Shown here: positions 36,502 through 45,989 of the stretch, piece after piece
How the letters are laid out: each line of letters opens with the position of its first letter
How positions within the stretch are numbered: position 1 is the first letter of the stretch
Assembly (NCBI GenBank): GCA_964291275.2
Contig: OZ219799.1
Span: 62,001-126,000 of the forward strand
Reading direction: 5' to 3'
Origin: Bin80 sp964291275
GTDB lineage: Bacteria > Bacteroidota > Rhodothermia > Rhodothermales > Bin80
DNA: 64,000 bases
Program-made: the position numbers and the translations under genes
Notes under the pieces: model-generated
What the model was told of the DNA's origin: nothing
Database searches by the model: none
Seen by the model: only the letters and a program-made list of their open reading frames with translations

Positions 36502-37500
36502 ATGGAACAACCTGCACTCGCGCGTTTGCGTGAAGGCAGATCCCAAATTATGGCGCAGATACGCCGGCGTATTGTTGGACAGGATGACGTGATTGAGCAA
36601 GTACTGATTGCTCTTTTCTCAGGTGGTCACTGCCTGCTGACAGGAGTCCCAGGGCTTGCAAAAACGCTTCTCATCAAGTCGTTTGGAGAAATGCTGGATT
36701 TATCCTACAGACGCATTCAGTTCACGCCGGATCTCATGCCGGCGGACATTACAGGAATGGACATGCTGGATGAGGATCGCACAACCGGACGACGAACGAT
36801 TGAGTTTGTTAAGGGACCTATCTTTGCCAATATCATTCTTGCAGACGAGATCAACCGTACGCCTCCCAAGACGCAGGCAGCACTGTTGGAAGCCATGCAG
36901 GAATATCAGGTTACAGCCGCCGGCGAAAGCTATCTGTTGGACAGACCCTTTTTCGTGCTTGCTACGCAGAATCCCATTGAGCTTGAGGGCACGTATCCAT
37001 TGCCAGAAGCACAACTGGATCGATTCATGTTCAACATTGTGATCGATTATCTGTCTGCTGAAGACGAGCTGCAGGTCGCTTTGGAAACGACCTCACGCGA
37101 ACAGGCCTCCCTTGATACTGCATTGTCCGGGTCTGATATTCTGGCATTCCAGAGCGAGATCCGCAAAGTGTTCGTTCCCAAAAACGTAGCACAGTTCGCT
37201 GTAGACCTGGTACGCAATACAAGGCCGGGCAGAAATGGAACACCAGAGTTTGTTTCCAATTGGGTGAGTTGGGGAGCAGGTTTGCGCGCCACACAGTACC
37301 TCCTGTTGGGAGGCAAGGTGCGTGCGGCTTTACGTGGCAGATACAATGTAGCCATCGAAGACATCCGTGCTCTTGCCTATCCAGTCCTTCGCCACCGCGT
37401 ATTAACGAATTTTTACGCAGAGAGCGAGGGCGTAACGGTGGAATCGGTCATTGACCGACTCCTGTCTGTGGTCCCCGAGCCCAAGAGTGGGCTTTCGTAG
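36502..37500 (+). CDS. MoxR-family AAA+ ATPase
   Basis: About 332 residues from the ATG at 36502; a TTG at 36484 would add six. Walker A is GVPGLAKT, Walker B IILADEINRTPPK, and the sensor region FVLATQNPIELEGTYPLPEAQLDRF is classic MoxR. These ATPases act as chaperones that mature periplasmic or metal-dependent complexes. The usual next genes (DUF58, BatA/BatB) are absent: the following gene is on the other strand after 25 bp. Confidence 0.92.
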   Translation: MEQPALARLREGRSQIMAQIRRRIVGQDDVIEQVLIALFSGGHCLLTGVPGLAKTLLIKSFGEMLDLSYRRIQFTPDLMPADITGMDMLDEDRTTGRRTIEFVKGPIFANIILADEINRTPPKTQAALLEAMQEYQVTAAGESYLLDRPFFVLATQNPIELEGTYPLPEAQLDRFMFNIVIDYLSAEDELQVALETTSREQASLDTALSGSDILAFQSEIRKVFVPKNVAQFAVDLVRNTRPGRNGTPEFVSNWVSWGAGLRATQYLLLGGKVRAALRGRYNVAIEDIRALAYPVLRHRVLTNFYAESEGVTVESVIDRLLSVVPEPKSGLS

Positions 37501-37525
37501 TCCAGAGGGGAAGTACTACCCTGGA

Positions 37526-38890
37526 TCAGATAGTGAACAGCTCGCCCTGGCCCGGTGTCAGGACGCGTGCATTGGGACATTTCTCTCGAAGGGTTGTTGC
37601 GAGCCATTGCCGAGCTCTCGTTTCGCCGTGCACCAGAATAATCTTTTTCGGCTGGAGTTGAACGGCAAGTTTGGTCAGCTCTTGTCGATTGGCATGCCCA
37701 CTGAACCGGAAGCGATCTACTTCGCACACTATTTGTTGCATGCCACGTTCGCGGCTAAGCAGCACACCCTCTGCACCGCTTTGCGCTGCATGAAGAAGTT
37801 TCCCAGCAGGTAGATCTTCCTTCGCAAATCCAACGAAAAAGATAGCGTGTTTTTCATCTTCGAGAAGCTCCTGGGCCACCTGATGTGACAGCGTACGTTC
37901 AATCATCATACCACTGGCCAATACATGAATCCCGGGCTGATTCAATGCTTCGCGTCGTGCTTTATGCCTTCGGGGAAACTGTCTCTGTTTTACCCCATAG
38001 ACCTTGAACTCCGAATCAATGCGTGGTGTAGAATCGGCACAATCGTCATAGACGCGCGAAACTTCGCGTAATCCGCCTGCACTGTAGATGGGCGTCTCCG
38101 GATCAATAATCCCACGACTCTTGTAGCGCCCGAGGAGTGCCAGTATTTCCTGCGCTCGCCCCAACATAAATACAGGTATGAGTACCGTTCCGCCTCGCTT
38201 CAGGACTGCAGCAAGTCGCTCACCAAAACGTATCTCCTCCTGCGCCCGCGTAATAGTTTCTGCCACGGGATCAGCGCCAAGGGTAGACTCCATGATGAGT
38301 ACATCAACCGGCTCTGAAGGATAGCTCCCTCCCGGAACAATCGTCTGGTCCTGCACACATGTATCACTGGTGTAAAATATGCGCCGACCATCCTCAGTAT
38401 CTAAGAGCACACCGGTAGCACCCAACAGGTGTCCAGAGTAATAGAATTTGGTCCGTGTGCGCCCAGGCTGCAAGTCAAACCATTCGTCATACGGGTGAGC
38501 CCGGAAGGCATCAAGAACATCATCAAGATCCTCTTTGTCAAATAATGCGCGAAAGGGAGATGTGCCTTCGTCAAACTTTCGTTGCTGAAGCCTTGCAGAT
38601 GCATACAGCATGGAGGTCGACAACGTTCGTGTGGCAGGCGTGAGGTGCAACCGTGCCATAGGCCACTTTTCGTTCAGAGCGGGGAGACTTCCGATATGAT
38701 CGTGGTGTGCATGCGTGATGAAGACATGATTGATTTCGCGATTAATTATCGGGACAAAATCCGGCAACGTAGCAGGGCCGTCCTCGTTCGGGTCTGCGCC
38801 AGCATCCAAAACAATTCCAGTGCCGTTAATGCCGAGGTAATGACAGCTTGCACCTATGTCATTGGCGTTGCCGAGTGAAATAAAATCCAT
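37526..38890 (-). CDS. Beta-CASP metallo-beta-lactamase nuclease
   Basis: A 454-residue protein of the CPSF73/RNase J-related group. FITHAHHDHIGSLP is the zinc-binding HxHxDH, YSGHLLGATG and YTSDTC are further ligands, and the beta-CASP insert ends with FSGHANRQEL and VHGETRA. It probably acts on RNA in the cytoplasm, as an endonuclease or exonuclease. It is followed 12 bp upstream on its strand by the transaldolase gene. Confidence 0.9.
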   Translation of the reverse strand: MDFISLGNANDIGASCHYLGINGTGIVLDAGADPNEDGPATLPDFVPIINREINHVFITHAHHDHIGSLPALNEKWPMARLHLTPATRTLSTSMLYASARLQQRKFDEGTSPFRALFDKEDLDDVLDAFRAHPYDEWFDLQPGRTRTKFYYSGHLLGATGVLLDTEDGRRIFYTSDTCVQDQTIVPGGSYPSEPVDVLIMESTLGADPVAETITRAQEEIRFGERLAAVLKRGGTVLIPVFMLGRAQEILALLGRYKSRGIIDPETPIYSAGGLREVSRVYDDCADSTPRIDSEFKVYGVKQRQFPRRHKARREALNQPGIHVLASGMMIERTLSHQVAQELLEDEKHAIFFVGFAKEDLPAGKLLHAAQSGAEGVLLSRERGMQQIVCEVDRFRFSGHANRQELTKLAVQLQPKKIILVHGETRARQWLATTLREKCPNARVLTPGQGELFTI

Positions 38891-38902
38891 AATTATGTGG
38901 GC

Positions 38903-39577
38903 TTAGCCCGCCTGATTTTGTTTGAAGGCATCCCAGTCGCCCAAGAATTTTGCAAGCCCAATATCTGTGAGAGGGTGCTTTAGTAGCTTCTTGATTACCC
39001 CCAGAGGCATAGTGGCTACATGCGCCCCCATGAGTGCAGACTGCGTGACATGCATTGGATGACGAATAGAGGCGGCAAGCACTTCTGTGGTGTAGCCATA
39101 ATTCTCGTAGATCTGGATAATCTCCTGCAGCAGGTTCATGCCGTCCGTGGAAATGTCATCCACACGACCCAAGAAAGGACTGATGTACGCTGCACCGGCT
39201 TTAGCGGCCAAGAGCGCCTGTGTGGGGGAGAAACAGAGCGTACAGTTAGATCGAATGCCTTCCTGAGCAAGTGCATTAATGGCCTTGATTCCATCCAGGA
39301 TAAGGGGAACCTTAACTACAACATTATCCCGGATAGCTGCCAGTGCGCGCCCCTGCTCCATGATCCCGTCAAAGTCAACTGCGGTGACTTCGGCGGATAC
39401 ATCCCCCGGAACCATGTCACAGATCCGGGCGATGTGTTCATGAAAATTCAGTGATTGTCCAGCGCGTTCAGCAGCAATTTTCATCAGGGACGGGTTTGTT
39501 GTAACGCCGTCCAAGACTCCCATCTCACTGGCTTCCCGGATTTCGTTCAGGTCTGCTGTGTCAACGAAAAATTTCAT
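38903..39577 (-). CDS. tal: Transaldolase, short (TalC/FSA) type
   Basis: 224 residues from MKFFVDTADLNEIRE; 14 upstream in-frame residues are rejected because the conserved start is here. GVTTNPSLM, NVVVKVPL (Schiff-base Lys) and CTLCFSPTQALLAAKAGA are family motifs, and SPFLGRVDD closes the site. It transfers dihydroxyacetone units in the non-oxidative pentose phosphate pathway. A fructose-6-phosphate aldolase activity is the alternative in this short family. Confidence 0.92.
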   Translation of the reverse strand: MKFFVDTADLNEIREASEMGVLDGVTTNPSLMKIAAERAGQSLNFHEHIARICDMVPGDVSAEVTAVDFDGIMEQGRALAAIRDNVVVKVPLILDGIKAINALAQEGIRSNCTLCFSPTQALLAAKAGAAYISPFLGRVDDISTDGMNLLQEIIQIYENYGYTTEVLAASIRHPMHVTQSALMGAHVATMPLGVIKKLLKHPLTDIGLAKFLGDWDAFKQNQAG

Positions 39578-39628
39578 TTGATGATGTCTGGTTTGTGTCC
39601 AAAGTACAGTTAGCTCCAAGCTTACCGT

Positions 39629-41317
39629 CTACGTATCGGTTGCTTTCAGAATTATCAGGGTACGGTCGTCGCTAAGTGCTTCAACGGGCCCCGTGAAGTT
39701 CTCTATATCGTTTTGAATCAATTCAATAAGGGCAGCTGCCGAGCAACTGCAGTTTGCCAAGAGAAGGTCCAGAAGCCGCTGTTCGGTATACTCTTCCATC
39801 GCTTCCCCCATGGCTTCGGTTACACCGTCGGTAAAAAGCACGATAAAATCATTGGGTGCCAGAGTTATGTAACCCGGATAGTATGGTACGTTCGGAATGA
39901 TACCGAGAAGTGGTCCACCATCTGTGAGATGCTCAACCTCCCCGTTCGCACGAATGAGTAAAGGGGCTTCATGTCCGGCGTTCACAAACGAGAGAGATCT
40001 GTCTGGGTAATAAATGGCTGCAAAGGCGGTTATAAACTTATCTGCGGCCGTGTTTTCATATAAGACGAGATTGGTGCGTTCAATGGCTTCCTGGAGTGTT
40101 AGGTCCATTGGCAGCATAACGTGTGTACACGCATGGATGCTGGACATCAGGAGTGCTGCGGGCGCACCTTTACCGGTAACGTCCGCGATCATGACAAGAG
40201 TACGGTTTTTGGTAATGGACACGATATCAAAGTAGTCCCCTCCAACCTCCCGGCTCGGCAAAGCGAGTGTGGCAACTTCTAGTCCGGTGATCTCTGGGAT
40301 CGAAGCTGGCAGCAGGTTACGCTGAATCTCTCGGGCCATGCGAAGCTCCTCTTGCAGCCTTTGCCTGGCGATACGTTCTTCTACAAGTTCGGCATTTTGA
40401 ATGGAAGTCACTGCCAGACTGCCCAAAGCATACAGGAACTCAATGTCCGTGCGGTAATAAGGCGTCTGGTTCATTTTTGCTCCCAGGCATAATACTCCAT
40501 GAACTGATCCCTGCTGCTGGATTGGCAGAGCAATTGCCATATTATTCTGATCCAGTATATCTCCCGGTTTCGCTCTGATGAGATCCTTAACACTCGACAG
40601 AAACTCGAGATCAAGGGCATCGGTACTGGTTCGGCCACTTGATACGAGTTCGAAAGTATACTCCGGGCGTTTCAGGTAAAACAGATGGTTTTGAACAACC
40701 ATGTGGCCCATGAGCGCAAACGAAAAAATTTTCAACACACGTTCACGGTCTACAGTTGCATTGAACTCTTTGGACAACTCGAAAAGTGTATTGAGTTGCT
40801 GTACAGTGTTGTCCAGGTCCAGGTTCGTTTGCCGCAATTTTTCCACAATCAGTGAATTGCGAATAGCAGCCGTCGACATGTTTACCATCGACTGCACAAA
40901 TTCGAGCTCTGTTTTTTCGAAGGATCCTCCGGTGAGCTTGCTGCCCAGTGCGATCGCACCGACTTCCTCGTGCTCATCGCGTATAGGCAGTAGCAGATGA
41001 ATCCCCAGAGATTGCAGAGCGACCGGTAACGCGTCGCCCGATGCTAGCGCATTCTGTGTAAGCGGTGGTAGTTCAAGGTACGTGCCCTCTTTGACCTCTG
41101 GTATCCCTTTGACCACAACTGCATGCCATCTACTCTCCTCAGGATCGTGCAAGAGAGCGATCCCCCGAGTAACCAAGAGCCTACCCATAGCCGTCAAGAG
41201 CAGATTACCAAGAAAAGAATACAATCCCGAAGATCTGCTCAGCGCTTGGCTGGTCTGGAACAGCGCATGCAGGTCGTATCGCTGTTCCTGTTCAGCCCGG
41301 GGGGCTGTTTTATTCAT
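39629..41317 (-). CDS. GAF-GAF-SpoIIE protein phosphatase (PP2C)
   Basis: A 562-residue cytoplasmic signalling protein. Two GAF-like sensor domains (about 20-165 and 185-325) are joined by a coiled segment (LDNTVQQLNTLFELSKEF). A linker helix, RMAREIQRNLLPASIP, leads into the SpoIIE/RsbU phosphatase (about 345-560) with REVGGDYFDI, VIADVTGKGAPAALLM, FVNAGHEAPLL and LFTDGVTEA. Such proteins often dephosphorylate an anti-sigma-factor antagonist. No anti-sigma or STAS gene is nearby. Confidence 0.92.
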   Translation of the reverse strand: MNKTAPRAEQEQRYDLHALFQTSQALSRSSGLYSFLGNLLLTAMGRLLVTRGIALLHDPEESRWHAVVVKGIPEVKEGTYLELPPLTQNALASGDALPVALQSLGIHLLLPIRDEHEEVGAIALGSKLTGGSFEKTELEFVQSMVNMSTAAIRNSLIVEKLRQTNLDLDNTVQQLNTLFELSKEFNATVDRERVLKIFSFALMGHMVVQNHLFYLKRPEYTFELVSSGRTSTDALDLEFLSSVKDLIRAKPGDILDQNNMAIALPIQQQGSVHGVLCLGAKMNQTPYYRTDIEFLYALGSLAVTSIQNAELVEERIARQRLQEELRMAREIQRNLLPASIPEITGLEVATLALPSREVGGDYFDIVSITKNRTLVMIADVTGKGAPAALLMSSIHACTHVMLPMDLTLQEAIERTNLVLYENTAADKFITAFAAIYYPDRSLSFVNAGHEAPLLIRANGEVEHLTDGGPLLGIIPNVPYYPGYITLAPNDFIVLFTDGVTEAMGEAMEEYTEQRLLDLLLANCSCSAAALIELIQNDIENFTGPVEALSDDRTLIILKATDT

Positions 41318-41326
41318 GCGCCAAGA

Positions 41327-42010
41327 TTAGAGATCAAATGATTCACCCGGTTTCAGTACGCGAGTAGCGAGACTGACGGCGTTCATGGATGATTGCCAAG
41401 CATCGGTATCCGCTTCAATGAGTGGATACGTGTCAAAGTGGACAGGAATCGTGAGGTTGGGTTTGAGCATGCGCGCTGCTCTCAATGCTCCCCGGATCCC
41501 CATAGTAAAGAGGTCGCCAATAGGCAGAAAGGCCAAATCTATATCATGGTCTTCACCGATCCAGGCCATTTCTGCAAAAGGGCTTGTGTCGCCCGAATTA
41601 TAAATGCAAAGTTCTTCGGCGAAGAGAAGGTAACCATTAGGATTGCCACCATAGGTGCCGTCCGGGAAGGAGGACGAGTGTCGTGCATACGTCTGCGTCA
41701 ATTTCCCCCATTCGAAAGTGCACGAACCTCCCGTGTTCATGGGCTGTACGTTCTCATGCCCTTGCTTGTATGCATACTCGGTGATTTCGTGATTTCCGAC
41801 TATCAGCGCACCGGTTCGCTCTGCGATCTCCAGTGTATCGCCCCAATGATCAAAATGGGCGTGAGTTAAAATAATGACGTCGGGGGATAGGGAATCAGCA
41901 GTTGTAATTTTCTCCGCTATAGGATTTCCTGTGATGAATGGATCGAACAGCAAGATCTTGTCGTTCGTTTCCACTTGTAGCACGGAGTGTCCGAAGTAGA
42001 TGATTTTCAT
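41327..42010 (-). CDS. UPF0173-type metal-dependent hydrolase
   Basis: A 227-residue metallo-beta-lactamase fold protein. The start MKIIYFGHSVLQVE, ILTHAHFDHWGDT, GNHEI, YNSGDTSPF and IPVHFDTYP are the conserved family blocks. The substrate of this family is not established. It starts 2 bp after the next protein's stop, suggesting co-transcription with 42013-43650. Confidence 0.92.
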   Translation of the reverse strand: MKIIYFGHSVLQVETNDKILLFDPFITGNPIAEKITTADSLSPDVIILTHAHFDHWGDTLEIAERTGALIVGNHEITEYAYKQGHENVQPMNTGGSCTFEWGKLTQTYARHSSSFPDGTYGGNPNGYLLFAEELCIYNSGDTSPFAEMAWIGEDHDIDLAFLPIGDLFTMGIRGALRAARMLKPNLTIPVHFDTYPLIEADTDAWQSSMNAVSLATRVLKPGESFDL

Positions 42011-42012
42011 GA

Positions 42013-43650
42013 CTATTTCGTAAGCAGAATTTGTCGGGTTTGGACGGTCCCGTCCAAGCCTTGGAGACGTACAAAGTACGTGCCACTCGGCAACTCGTTA
42101 GCATCCCAGCTCGTCTCAAAGGTGCCTGGCTCATGTTGCCTGTCGACCAGTACCGTAACCAGATGTCCAGAGAGGTCAATAATGGAGAGTTTCAGATGCT
42201 GAGATTCCCGAACCTCATAGGTAATTGAAGTACGGGGGTTAAATGGGTTCGGGTAATTCCCTACGATTTCTGCAGGAGGTGGATCACTTTCTGGGGCCAG
42301 ACCGAGTTTGATCGTTCCCACCATCCGCGGAGGCCGATCTCGAGTCTCTTGAATCAGACGGTAGAACACCACACGGTTGGGAACCTCGAGATCTGTGTAA
42401 GACCACGGAGTGTTCAGGGACGAACGTTCGATACGTGTGAGTCCTTCGAACTCCAAACCGTCTTCGGAGCGCTCAATCAGAAACGCCTCCGAGCGCGGAT
42501 CCTCATCCTCCCAAGTGAGTGTTACTCCTTCATCAAAGGCGATCCCGCGAAAGCTGTGAACGAGTGGTCCAAATGAGGGCCCACCCGGAACGCGGTACCG
42601 GATTGCATTCCCCTCCCTGAAGGATCTGAAGCTCTCTCTGGATTCAAAATCAAGTACAAATGCACTTCCTTGCGGTGACTCCTGTTGCATTGTGGCATGT
42701 ATCTGTAGTGCAGTTCGGGCCGTGGGCCACAGGCGCAGTTCATCAAGCTCACCGACGAATTCAGTCTCAAGCTCACCAACGCGTCCACCCAGAGCAACAG
42801 GATATATACCACTTAGATGAATACCGGCGGGATCCAACAGTGAGTCAGCAATTGAGCCGTCTATGTAGAGTTGCGTCCAATCTGTTTCGGCATCATAAAC
42901 CAGGGCAACGTGGTGCCAAGTGCCATCGGCCACGGGAGACTCGGTAGCCAATGTGACATGATGTCCAATCGTATTGCGGTAATATCTCATGCGTCCCTGA
43001 GGGTCGATCATGAATTCTATCGGATAAGGACTGTCCGTTGCACCGTTCCAGGTAGATAGGATTACCACATCTAATGCAGTCGTACGGACCCAGAATTCAA
43101 GCGTATGGCTGTCCAGTAGTATTTCGAGTAACTGTGGCTGGATATGGAGGGAGTTGAATCCTTTCTCGAAGGCCAAGGCATACCCGGAATTCGTGCTGGA
43201 TTTGGATCTTAGCTCACCGCGGCGAACATGGATTTCGTCGGGCACGTAGGTTGAACCAACCTTTACTGCGGGGGCTATCGAGAATCTGGAATCCCAGAAC
43301 GTGTTACCCTCGCTGGTCACTACCTGCAGGATAATATCGTAGGTCCTCCGCAATGGTTCTGAGGGTAGCAACAGATATTGACCATTAGAAAGGTTCACCA
43401 CATCAAGGGTGACGTGGCGATGGGCCTGGCGTACCCCGGTTGCAGTATTTAACACCCACTCGGCTGGCAGTGAGACTACGAACCCTTCCTCGGCTGATAC
43501 ACCGTTCCAGCTGGAAAACAGATTGATGGACGTTCCCGGTTCGTAGGTATGTGGATACCACATATCCGGTCCCTGTGCAGCAGACCCGGTCACCCGGATT
43601 AGAATCCAGGTGAGCAGAAGCAGCAATAAGGGACTTGTACGACGAAACAT
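42013..43650 (-). CDS. Secreted LamG-domain protein with C-terminal sorting tail
   Basis: A 545-residue protein with a signal peptide rich in Leu (PLLLLLLTWILIRV). About residues 150-345 form a LamG/concanavalin-like fold (TLEFWVRTTALDV; WHHVALVYDAETDWTQLYIDG). A fibronectin-like segment follows. The last 85 residues are a FlgD/Por-type sorting tail (NYPNPFNPRTSITYEV; SGTYFVRLQ). Proteins with this tail are exported by the type IX system and attached to or released from the surface. It is a key clue to lineage. Confidence 0.85.
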   Translation of the reverse strand: MFRRTSPLLLLLLTWILIRVTGSAAQGPDMWYPHTYEPGTSINLFSSWNGVSAEEGFVVSLPAEWVLNTATGVRQAHRHVTLDVVNLSNGQYLLLPSEPLRRTYDIILQVVTSEGNTFWDSRFSIAPAVKVGSTYVPDEIHVRRGELRSKSSTNSGYALAFEKGFNSLHIQPQLLEILLDSHTLEFWVRTTALDVVILSTWNGATDSPYPIEFMIDPQGRMRYYRNTIGHHVTLATESPVADGTWHHVALVYDAETDWTQLYIDGSIADSLLDPAGIHLSGIYPVALGGRVGELETEFVGELDELRLWPTARTALQIHATMQQESPQGSAFVLDFESRESFRSFREGNAIRYRVPGGPSFGPLVHSFRGIAFDEGVTLTWEDEDPRSEAFLIERSEDGLEFEGLTRIERSSLNTPWSYTDLEVPNRVVFYRLIQETRDRPPRMVGTIKLGLAPESDPPPAEIVGNYPNPFNPRTSITYEVRESQHLKLSIIDLSGHLVTVLVDRQHEPGTFETSWDANELPSGTYFVRLQGLDGTVQTRQILLTK

Positions 43651-43744
43651 GCCCTCAAATTTTGAGGCAGGTACCCCATGTTTCTCACGGAGTAAGTGCG
43701 AAATAACAAGGTAGGAAGTAAATCACCTTCCTGCCATTTACGGG

Positions 43745-44200
43745 CTACTGCCAGCTGGCAGCGTTTAGGAGTGTCACATCCGGGATATTTGACCCGATCT
43801 GATCGTCGGAATCCGGATCCTGTAACAGATAGATAGCGACTCGGCCGGTATCATTCAGACTGTACTCGAACGCACTACCTGTGCGAGGAGAGTACATGAG
43901 AGAATCCAACAGGACGCCCATCCCGAAAATACTATCTGGGTTGGCAGAGACTACCGAATCGGCCTGGAGCCATATGACAAGGGAATCAAGAGATCCAGGG
44001 AAACGCTCTTCTGCACGCTCATAGCGGGTCAGAGCGTTTCTGACATGGGTCATCTGCTGACGCGTCAATTCTGTCAGTGCCTCCTGACGTTCGACGGCAT
44101 CCCAGGGCTCCGTGATGGAACGGTAAAGCCATATCCCCAGCACCACGATCAGGACAGCCATCAAGGCCTGTATAGCGATTTTAATGTTATTATTAACCAT
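43745..44200 (-). CDS. Membrane-anchored hypothetical protein
   Basis: About 151 residues. One N-terminal transmembrane helix (ALMAVLIVVLGIWLY) is followed by a soluble periplasmic region with a helix (RQQMTHVRNALTRYERAEERF) and an acidic C-terminus. Two Met codons 6 bp apart (44206 and 44200) could start it. The pattern of helix plus RNALxxYexxxxRFPgSLDsL resembles pseudopilin-like or outer-membrane assembly accessory proteins, but no family is certain. Confidence 0.6.
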   Translation of the reverse strand: MVNNNIKIAIQALMAVLIVVLGIWLYRSITEPWDAVERQEALTELTRQQMTHVRNALTRYERAEERFPGSLDSLVIWLQADSVVSANPDSIFGMGVLLDSLMYSPRTGSAFEYSLNDTGRVAIYLLQDPDSDDQIGSNIPDVTLLNAASWQ

Positions 44201-44386
44201 TACCACAAACAGCTGTTTAAGGAGGCTTAATTTACGAAGCAGAGAGGAGACATAATTGCAGTTGGAGCACTATAACTCACCACAGCTCGTTTGGTTGAGT
44301 AGACGGTTTACCAAGATAAACAAAGAACAGGTTTGTATAAACCATCGCCTGTGTGTTTCGTTTGAGTAGAACAAATTGGTGGATCC

Positions 44387-45121
44387 TTGACAAGATTATT
44401 GATCAATATCGATCATGTCGCGACATTGCGGAATGCCCGCCGTGAGGCATTCCCCGATCCTGTGGAGGCTGCACGTTTATGTGAAGCATCCGGCGCGGAC
44501 GGAATCGTGTTTCATTTGCGGGAGGATCGTAGACACATACAGGATCACGATGTGGCTCGGCTTAAACAGGCGGTTTGCGGAAAACTGGATTTCGAGCTCT
44601 CTACGAACGATGAAATGGTTTCGATCTGCTGCGCTACGCGCCCGGATCTAGCTACGCTTGTCCCGGAGCGACGTGAGGAGATCACTACCGAAAGTGGACT
44701 CGACGTTGTAAGGCTTCAGGTAATCCTGTCGAATACGGTTGATCGACTACAGCAAGCGGGTATCGATGAGGTTGCATTGTTTGTCGACCCGGATCCAGAT
44801 CAGATACGTGCAGTCCGTGATACTGGTGCATCGGCTATCGAGCTGCACACCGGTGATTTTGCCAATGCGACTGTAGGCGAAGAGCAGTTGTATGAGATCC
44901 ATCGATTAGCGCAGGCAGCAGATGTGGCGCACGAGTGTGGTCTCACTGTTCACGCAGGACATGGTCTGGATTTCAACAATTACGGTCTGTTTGCGGGTTC
45001 GGTGTCTCATGTACGTGAAGTGTCCATCGGGTTTGCAATCGTTGCGCGTTCGGTTTTTGTAGGTCTTGGTGCTGCCGTGACGGAAATGGCCCAACTAGTT
45101 AAAGGGCATCATGGCTCCTGA
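44387..45121 (+). CDS. pdxJ: Pyridoxine 5'-phosphate synthase
   Basis: A 244-residue TIM barrel that joins 1-deoxyxylulose 5-phosphate and 3-amino-1-hydroxyacetone phosphate to give pyridoxine phosphate. LLINIDHVATLRNAR, HLREDRRHIQ, LVPERREEITTE and HAGHGLDFNN are signature blocks. The start is a TTG. The 3' end overlaps era by 11 bp. With pdxB at 45983 it points to the DXP-dependent vitamin B6 route. Confidence 0.95.
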   Translation: MTRLLINIDHVATLRNARREAFPDPVEAARLCEASGADGIVFHLREDRRHIQDHDVARLKQAVCGKLDFELSTNDEMVSICCATRPDLATLVPERREEITTESGLDVVRLQVILSNTVDRLQQAGIDEVALFVDPDPDQIRAVRDTGASAIELHTGDFANATVGEEQLYEIHRLAQAADVAHECGLTVHAGHGLDFNNYGLFAGSVSHVREVSIGFAIVARSVFVGLGAAVTEMAQLVKGHHGS

Positions 45122-45989
45122 AGACTTCAGGAGTGGCTACGTTGCTCTGATTGGTAAACCCAATGTGGGCAAGAGTACGTTGTTGAACACCCTTCTTGGA
45201 CAAAAACTCTCTATTGTTACCCCAAAAGCACAGACGACTCGTCACCGCATACTGGGAATCCTGACAGAGCAGGACTGCCAGATCATTTTCCTGGACACGC
45301 CGGGGATCATGCAACCGAGCACCAGGCTGGATCAGTCCATGATGCGGAAGGTGAAGGAATCCGTATCAGATGCTGATCTGGTCGTCTTTATGGCTGATGC
45401 GCGCTCAGCTAAACCTGATCTCCACAGTCTTGAAAGCATAGTACATCGCCCGGCTATTTTGGCAATCAATAAAATCGATTTGGTAAGGCAAGAGACCGTG
45501 TTGCCCATGGTTGAGGCGTACATGGATTTGAGATCCTTTGAGGCAGTAGTACCTATCAGTGCACTTAAGGAGAACAACCTGGCAGCACTTATGCAGGAAA
45601 TTCAGGAACGCTTACCGCCGGGGCCGGCCTTTTATCCTCCCGGAATGCTCAGTGAGTATCCCGAACGATTCTTTGTGTCTGAGATTATCAGGGAAAAAGT
45701 TTTTGAAAAATTCAGGCAAGAAGTCCCCTATTCAGTTGCAGTGACAATCGCAAACTTTGTAGAACGCCCTGCACGAAAGGACTTGATTGAAGCTGACATT
45801 ATTGTGGAGCGTCCTAGTCAGAAGGGTATCCTGATTGGTTCAGGAGGCATTGCACTCAAAGCTGTCGGGATTGCGGCGCGTCAAGACATAGAGATTTTTC
45901 TGGATCGAAAGGTGTACTTAAAACTATTTGTCCGTGTGCGGAATGATTGGCGCAACCGCGAGACCTTCCTACGCAGCTTTGGCTACTGA
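45111..45989 (+). CDS. era: GTPase Era
   Basis: A 292-residue GTPase that helps 30S subunit assembly by binding the 3' end of 16S rRNA. The G motifs are GKPNVGKS (G1), TTRH (G2 region), DTPG (G3), NKID (G4) and SAL (G5). The C-terminal KH domain has VERPSQKGILIGSGG. Family length is normal. It ends with a 7-base overlap against pdxB on the opposite strand. Confidence 0.96.
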   Translation: MAPEDFRSGYVALIGKPNVGKSTLLNTLLGQKLSIVTPKAQTTRHRILGILTEQDCQIIFLDTPGIMQPSTRLDQSMMRKVKESVSDADLVVFMADARSAKPDLHSLESIVHRPAILAINKIDLVRQETVLPMVEAYMDLRSFEAVVPISALKENNLAALMQEIQERLPPGPAFYPPGMLSEYPERFFVSEIIREKVFEKFRQEVPYSVAVTIANFVERPARKDLIEADIIVERPSQKGILIGSGGIALKAVGIAARQDIEIFLDRKVYLKLFVRVRNDWRNRETFLRSFGY

